Shown in pieces: positions 21,000 to 24,912 of a DNA stretch of 24,912 bases. A program made the translations under genes and the position numbers. Location of the stretch: NCBI GenBank assembly GCA_947631895.1, contig CANRMU010000001.1, positions 1 through 24,912 on the forward strand, given 5' to 3'. Below the pieces are notes generated by a model. It had not been told where the DNA came from and ran no database searches. It was given only the letters and a program-made list of their open reading frames with translations. The number at the start of each line of letters is the position of its first letter. Position 1 is the first letter of the stretch. Source of the stretch: an uncultured Bacilli bacterium. Its GTDB lineage: Bacteria > Bacillota_I > Bacilli_A > RF39 > UBA660.

Positions 21000-23132
21000 T
21001 TATCCTAATTCGATTTCAATATTCTTTGTTTTAACATCTATTACCGTATCTTTAGGGATACTTGTACTTTTTACTTTACCATAGCCTTTTAAGGTATAAT
21101 TTAAACCTATAAAATTACAGTATCTTATTATTTCATTAGTACTCCAATTAACTACATCAGGCATTTTTATTTCAGTACCATCTGTTTTAATAAAAATTTT
21201 ACTAGTATCAACGGTTTTGGTATTTAAAGGTGGATACTGATTAATAACGTTTTTACCATTACCAATAATAATTGCGTTGATGTTTTTCTTTTTAGTATCT
21301 TCACTTACAAAATCAACAGTTGTATTAATATATTGTGGTATTTCGATTATTTTAGAATTATCAACATCGTTTTTAGAATTAACTAAATTAGTTACTCTTG
21401 CTATATCATCTACTAATGTTGAAACAGTTGTGGGAATATCTCCTCCTGTATTTCTTTTGGTTGCAAAATAAATAATATATTTAGGATTTTCATAAGGAAA
21501 CATTCCGGCAAAACTTCTAACATAATCGTTATAACCAGTCATATATCCTCCTGTTTCACTAGCTATTTCAGCTGTTCCAGTTTTACCAATTAATTCAATT
21601 GTTTTAGGCGCATAAACTAAATTATAATCAAAACCATCATAAACAACTTTATGCATTAAATCACGCATTTTTTTAGCTGTTTCTTTAGATGTTACTTGAC
21701 TTACTTCAGTTCTTTCAGCTTCAAAAGTAACATTGCCATCTTGATCAACTATTTTACTTACAATTTGAGGTTTTAACATTACTCCATCATTTGCAATAAT
21801 ACTTAAACCTTGAAGCATTTGAATTGGGGTTACCATAATACCTTGGCCAAAACTAGCATTAGCAAGTTCTGATTCATAATAAAAATCAATCACGCCATCT
21901 TCTTCAGCAGGTAAACTAATTCCTGTTTTAGAACCAAATCCACATAAATTATAAAAATCAGTTAACTTAGAAGCCCCAAGTTTTAAAGCTAGAGTTGCAG
22001 CTCCAACATTGGATGAATAAGCATATGCTGTATCAAAAGTAATCATACCCCACCCTGGTTTATAAAAGTCATTTACTAAAGTTCCATCACTTAATTTCAT
22101 TGAACCAGATAAAACTTTATCTTCCCCATTATAGATACCATTTTCCATTGCTGCCATCCAATTAAAAGTTTTCATGGTACTTCCTGGTTCGTATTGATAT
22201 CCCACTAAAGGATTTAAATAATTATTAAGTCCTTCTAAAGTATTAGGATTAAAACTAGGATTTGTAGCCGCGCCAAGAATATTACCATTTTCCGCATCCA
22301 TCACAGCCACTAAAGCCCAATCCATAGTATTTCCTTTTGAAAACGTAGCAATGGCATTTTCTAAAACATTTTGAATATCACTATTAATTGTTAAATAAAT
22401 ATCACTACCAGAGATAGCTTCACTTCTATTTTCTGGAGTATTAGCCATTTGATAACCATAAGCATCTTTTTGATACTCAACAAAACCATCAGTTCCTTTT
22501 AATTTATCATCAAAATATCCTTCAACACCAAGTTCGCCTTTAATATTACCATCTTCATCAGTTCTTGCATAACCTAGGATATAACTAGCCCATGAAGAAT
22601 TAATATATTGTCTTTTTTTAGCAAGAGTTTGAAAAGAAATTCCGGGAAGTTCTAAACTTTCTATTTTTCTTTTTTCTTCTTCACTAACTTTTCCCCAAGG
22701 TCCTAATTCAGCTTGATATAAATCTTGATTTAAATAACCCGTTAAATCAGCTAGACAACTTTTTTTCTTCTCTTCATCACTTGCTAATACTTCACATAAT
22801 TTATTTACTGTCATCTCTTTATCTACCACATGATGAGGTTCATTCATATCTGTTGTTCTAGATGGGGATAAAAAAGCAATAATATTATATGAATTAGCAT
22901 TTTTAGCTAAAGGATTACCCTCAATATCATAAATAGTACCCCTCTCAGCATAAATAGTTTCTTTTGTTGTATTACGACTATTAGCAAATTCAGTTAAATT
23001 AATCCCATCAACATTAGAACTAATTACTACATAAGAAAGTTTAGCAATGATAGCAATGAAAAAAAGACCGACTATTAGCATGGTCAGTTTAACATTTAAA
23101 TGAATTTTTAAAATTCTTCTAAACTTTTTCAC
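21000..23132 (-). CDS. pbpB: Division transpeptidase PBP2B/FtsI with PASTA domains
   Basis: This is a class B penicillin-binding protein that cross-links septal peptidoglycan. Its 710 residues hold a cytosolic tail, one membrane segment (about 18-38), a pedestal domain (ETIYAERGTIYDIEGNPLA) and the transpeptidase domain with SxxK as EPGSTMK (Ser318), SxN as SSN (373-375) and KTG (517-519). Two PASTA-like repeats end the protein (about 590-650 and 652-710, the second starting at EIKMPDVVNWSTNEI). The start is GTG at 23132 with AGGA nine bases upstream. It follows ftsL by 11 bases in the mraZ-rsmH-ftsL unit, the normal position of pbpB. PASTA repeats are typical of the Gram-positive division enzymes. 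Confidence 0.96.
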   Translation of the reverse strand: MKKFRRILKIHLNVKLTMLIVGLFFIAIIAKLSYVVISSNVDGINLTEFANSRNTTKETIYAERGTIYDIEGNPLAKNANSYNIIAFLSPSRTTDMNEPHHVVDKEMTVNKLCEVLASDEEKKKSCLADLTGYLNQDLYQAELGPWGKVSEEEKRKIESLELPGISFQTLAKKRQYINSSWASYILGYARTDEDGNIKGELGVEGYFDDKLKGTDGFVEYQKDAYGYQMANTPENRSEAISGSDIYLTINSDIQNVLENAIATFSKGNTMDWALVAVMDAENGNILGAATNPSFNPNTLEGLNNYLNPLVGYQYEPGSTMKTFNWMAAMENGIYNGEDKVLSGSMKLSDGTLVNDFYKPGWGMITFDTAYAYSSNVGAATLALKLGASKLTDFYNLCGFGSKTGISLPAEEDGVIDFYYESELANASFGQGIMVTPIQMLQGLSIIANDGVMLKPQIVSKIVDQDGNVTFEAERTEVSQVTSKETAKKMRDLMHKVVYDGFDYNLVYAPKTIELIGKTGTAEIASETGGYMTGYNDYVRSFAGMFPYENPKYIIYFATKRNTGGDIPTTVSTLVDDIARVTNLVNSKNDVDNSKIIEIPQYINTTVDFVSEDTKKKNINAIIIGNGKNVINQYPPLNTKTVDTSKIFIKTDGTEIKMPDVVNWSTNEIIRYCNFIGLNYTLKGYGKVKSTSIPKDTVIDVKTKNIEIELG

Positions 23133-23143
23133 TATAATCAGTC

Positions 23144-23440
23144 CTATTCATTAATATTTTTAATATTAGTATTATTATAAGACAATCCTTGTTCATCTGC
23201 AACCTGTTGAATTTTATCTAAACTAGCTAATTCATCAATTTGCATACTCAAAGATTCATTCTTTCCTTCTTGATCTTCTATTTTATCTTTTAATTGTTCA
23301 ACCGAAATATTAGTTTCAGATAAGACAGCTTTAGTTAAAACAGTACAAATAGGTAAAGTTACTAAAAGAAAAATAATTAAAATTATTAGTAATCTTTCTC
23401 CTCGATAAATTTTATAAGTTTTAGTTTTTGGTTTTTTCAT
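23144..23440 (-). CDS. ftsL: Cell division protein FtsL-like
   Basis: This is a 98-residue bitopic protein: a basic cytosolic head (MKKPKTKTYKIYRGERL), one membrane helix (about 17-38, LLIILIIFLLVTLPICTVLT) and an extracytoplasmic coiled coil (VEQLKDKIEDQEGKNESLSMQIDELASLDKIQQVADEQGL). Size, topology and location between rsmH and pbp2B identify FtsL, which forms the divisome activation complex with DivIB and DivIC. Sequence conservation in this family is weak, so the name rests mainly on layout. AAAGGA is 10 bases from the ATG and overlaps the rsmH end; the gap to rsmH is 5 bases. Confidence 0.88.
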   Translation of the reverse strand: MKKPKTKTYKIYRGERLLIILIIFLLVTLPICTVLTKAVLSETNISVEQLKDKIEDQEGKNESLSMQIDELASLDKIQQVADEQGLSYNNTNIKNINE

Positions 23441-23445
23441 ATTTT

Positions 23446-24366
23446 TTAAATCCTTTCTGCTATTCTTAGCTTAGCACTTTTACTTCGGCTATTTTCTTTT
23501 AATTCTTTTTCACTTGGTAAAATAACTTTTTTATTAATTATTTTTAATTTTGGTAAATATTCTTTAGGAATTTCTGGTAAACCTTTTACTAAATCATCAA
23601 CTTCACTATATTTTTTAAAAATATTTTTAACAATTTTATCTTCTTTTGAATGAAAAGATATTACCACAATTCTTCCTTGGGGTTTTAGAAGGTTTATAGC
23701 ATCTTCTAAAGCTTGTTCTAAATGATTTAATTCATCATTTACTTCGATTCTAATTGCCTGAAATATTTTTCTTTCGGGATGATTATCATAAAAGTATTTA
23801 GAACCTACAGCTTCTTTAATAATCTCAACTAATTCTAGAGTTCTTAATATTTTCTTATCTTGTCTTTTTTGAACTATTTTTTTAGCAATTAAATTACTTT
23901 TACTTTCTTCACCATAAAGATAAAAAATATTTTTTAATTCTTCATATGAATAATTATTAACTACATCTTTAGCATTTAATTTACTAGATAAATCCATTCT
24001 CATATCAAGTTCTTCATCTCTCATAAAACTAAAACCTCGATTTTCATCTAATTGAGGAGAAGATACTCCAAGATCAAATAAGATTCCATCTACTTCATTA
24101 ATTCCAAATTCAGCTAATTTTTCTTTCATCAAGACATAATCACTATGAATTAATCTAAAATTATCCCCCACTTCTTTTAAAATTTTATGGGAATAGTTGA
24201 TGGCACTTAAGTCTTTGTCAAAGGCGAAAAGTATACCCTTTTTTATTCTTTTTAAAATTTCTTTTGAATCCCCTGCATAGCCTAAAGTGGCATCAACATA
24301 TACTCCATCATCTTTAATAGCAAGTCCTTCTATCGACTCATTTTTTAAAACGGTATAATGTTTCAT
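23446..24366 (-). CDS. rsmH: 16S rRNA (cytosine-1402-N4)-methyltransferase
   Basis: RsmH (MraW) methylates C1402 of 16S rRNA in the decoding centre, using S-adenosylmethionine. The 306 residues match the family. The SAM-binding motif is VDATLGYAGDS at 24-34, where the usual form is DATLGGGGHS; the rest is standard: DGILFDLGVSSPQLD at 93-107, GFSFMRDEELDMRMD just after, PERKIFQAIRIEVNDEL and VVISFHSKEDKIVK. The C-terminus SRSKSAKLRIAERI is typical. The gene starts three bases after the mraZ stop, with GGAG in the last codons of mraZ as ribosome binding site, so coupling is likely. Confidence 0.97.
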   Translation of the reverse strand: MKHYTVLKNESIEGLAIKDDGVYVDATLGYAGDSKEILKRIKKGILFAFDKDLSAINYSHKILKEVGDNFRLIHSDYVLMKEKLAEFGINEVDGILFDLGVSSPQLDENRGFSFMRDEELDMRMDLSSKLNAKDVVNNYSYEELKNIFYLYGEESKSNLIAKKIVQKRQDKKILRTLELVEIIKEAVGSKYFYDNHPERKIFQAIRIEVNDELNHLEQALEDAINLLKPQGRIVVISFHSKEDKIVKNIFKKYSEVDDLVKGLPEIPKEYLPKLKIINKKVILPSEKELKENSRSKSAKLRIAERI

Positions 24367-24369
24367 AAT

Positions 24370-24795
24370 TTACTCCATAAATAAGTTTTCAGCTAAGTCA
24401 CTTAATTTTTCTTCACTACTTGCTAAGAAACTATCCCATGCATCTTTATCCCAAATTTCAATTCGATCATTGGCTCCAATAATAACACATTCTTTGGTTA
24501 AATTGGCATATTTGCATAAAATAGAATTAATCATCGCTCTTCCTTGACGATCAAATATACAGTCAGTGGCTCCGGAAAAAAAGCTACGAATAAAATCACG
24601 AGCATCCTTTTTAGTAAATGGTAAGGTATTTAGTTTAGAAACAACATTGTTCCAATCATCTTTAGCATAAATGTATAAACATTTTTCTATACCTCGCGCT
24701 ACTATAAATTCATTACCTAACTTCATGCGAAATTTAGTTGGGATTACAAGTCGGCCTTTTTCATCAATTGAATGATGATATTCACCCATAAACAT
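24370..24795 (-). CDS. mraZ: Transcriptional regulator MraZ
   Basis: MraZ binds repeated TGGG-type boxes in its own promoter and tunes the division cluster. From the ATG at 24795 it has 141 residues: MFMGEYHHSIDEKGRLVIP and KFRMKLGNEF make the first AbrB-like half, with the DxKGR signature, and FSGATDCIFDRQGRAMI makes the second with DxQGR. Upstream in-frame codons to 24828 are not used: GGGGG six bases before 24795 gives the natural start, and MFMGEY is the standard beginning in Bacilli. It is the first gene of the cluster and lies directly after three to four GTGG repeats that should be its operator. Confidence 0.97.
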   Translation of the reverse strand: MFMGEYHHSIDEKGRLVIPTKFRMKLGNEFIVARGIEKCLYIYAKDDWNNVVSKLNTLPFTKKDARDFIRSFFSGATDCIFDRQGRAMINSILCKYANLTKECVIIGANDRIEIWDKDAWDSFLASSEEKLSDLAENLFME

Positions 24796-24803
24796 CAGTA
24801 TCC

Positions 24804-24838
24804 CCCACTTTCTCCCACAGTCTACCACTGCTCACCAT
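24804..24838 (-). promoter_or_regulatory. MraZ box: GTGG repeats every 10 bases
   Basis: On the minus strand ATGG (24838), GTGG (24828), GTGGG (24818) and GTGGG (24808) start exactly 10 bases apart. MraZ is known to bind TGGG repeats with about one-helical-turn spacing. The last repeat also serves as the mraZ ribosome binding site. Confidence 0.85.
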
Positions 24839-24839
24839 A

Positions 24840-24868
24840 ATAATACAAAAAAGCATAAAAAAAGTAAA
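24840..24868 (-). promoter_or_regulatory. Promoter of the mraZ cluster
   Basis: TTTACT (24868-24863) and TATTAT (24845-24840) are separated by 17 bases. The predicted start falls inside the first MraZ repeat, so bound MraZ would block initiation. Confidence 0.7.
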
Positions 24869-24890
24869 GGCTCTAACACCTTTATTTTTT
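24857..24890. terminator. Bidirectional terminator upstream of mraZ
   Basis: TAAAGG and CCTTTA enclose the loop CTCTAACA, with CTTTTTTT following on the minus strand and TTTTTT on the plus strand. It probably ends a gene lying to the right of the window and overlaps the mraZ -35. Confidence 0.7.
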
Positions 24891-24912
24891 ATATTTTTTA
24901 ATTTTTGACACT

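Noticed and set aside
21277..21471. A 64-codon plus-strand open frame
   Set aside because: It is a shadow antisense to the pbp2B coding region.
1..24912. Alternative genetic code (TGA as Trp)
   Set aside because: TGA ends several complete genes at sensible places, and Trp residues are encoded by TGG.

Overview
The window is a very AT-rich stretch of a low-GC Gram-positive chromosome (Bacillota, probably an uncultured gut-type Bacilli lineage such as RF39 or an Erysipelotrichales/Mollicutes relative; the lineage is an inference). Support comes from purine-rich ribosome binding sites, TTGACA/TATAAT promoters with 17-base spacers, a T-box leader, a MraZ/RsmH/FtsL/PBP2B division cluster and a GatCAB operon. 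TGA is used as a stop (for example at 7918, 9081, 16417 and 16878) and TGG encodes Trp, so this is the standard genetic code. Peptidoglycan genes are present, so it is a walled cell.

Layout from left to right. 1-6530 (minus): one T-box-controlled operon, asnS-aspS-gatC-gatA-gatB, for Asp/Asn/(Gln) tRNA charging and transamidation; gatB is cut by the window start. 6639-7505 (plus): an unrecognised four-helix membrane protein. 7509-9755 (minus): a CmpB-like membrane protein, a processive family 2 glycosyltransferase and mscL. 9823-12292 (minus): lemA and a DUF2207 membrane protein, with an attenuator-like hairpin between them. 12409-12567 (plus): a short, divergent bL28-like ribosomal protein whose promoter abuts that of lemA. 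12587-14890 (minus): lon. 15137-15658 (minus): an unrecognised 173-residue protein.

15728-16416 is the most interesting part. It holds two tandem, diverged copies of a complete ~313-base module. Each copy has a sense promoter, a 27-residue hydrophobic peptide with a strong ribosome binding site, a 3' arm that pairs with the 5' leader (with compensatory changes between copies), and a convergent antisense RNA with its own promoter, 5' tetraloop hairpin and terminator. This has the layout of a type I toxin-antitoxin locus, and I do not recognise the family.

16417-18901 (minus) is an operon of an A24 prepilin-type peptidase, NfeD, an SPFH/band-7 protein and a family 6 (hypoxanthine-type) DNA glycosylase. 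19009-19263 (plus) is a YqfQ-like small protein. 19270-20937 (minus) is an AAA-ATPase-like/PD-(D/E)XK protein with its own promoter. 21000-24795 (minus) is the start of the division and cell wall cluster, mraZ-rsmH-ftsL-pbp2B, preceded by MraZ-box repeats; the usual next genes (mraY, murD) do not follow. I saw no tRNA, rRNA, CRISPR array, insertion sequence or origin. All calls come from reading the sequence, without database searches.
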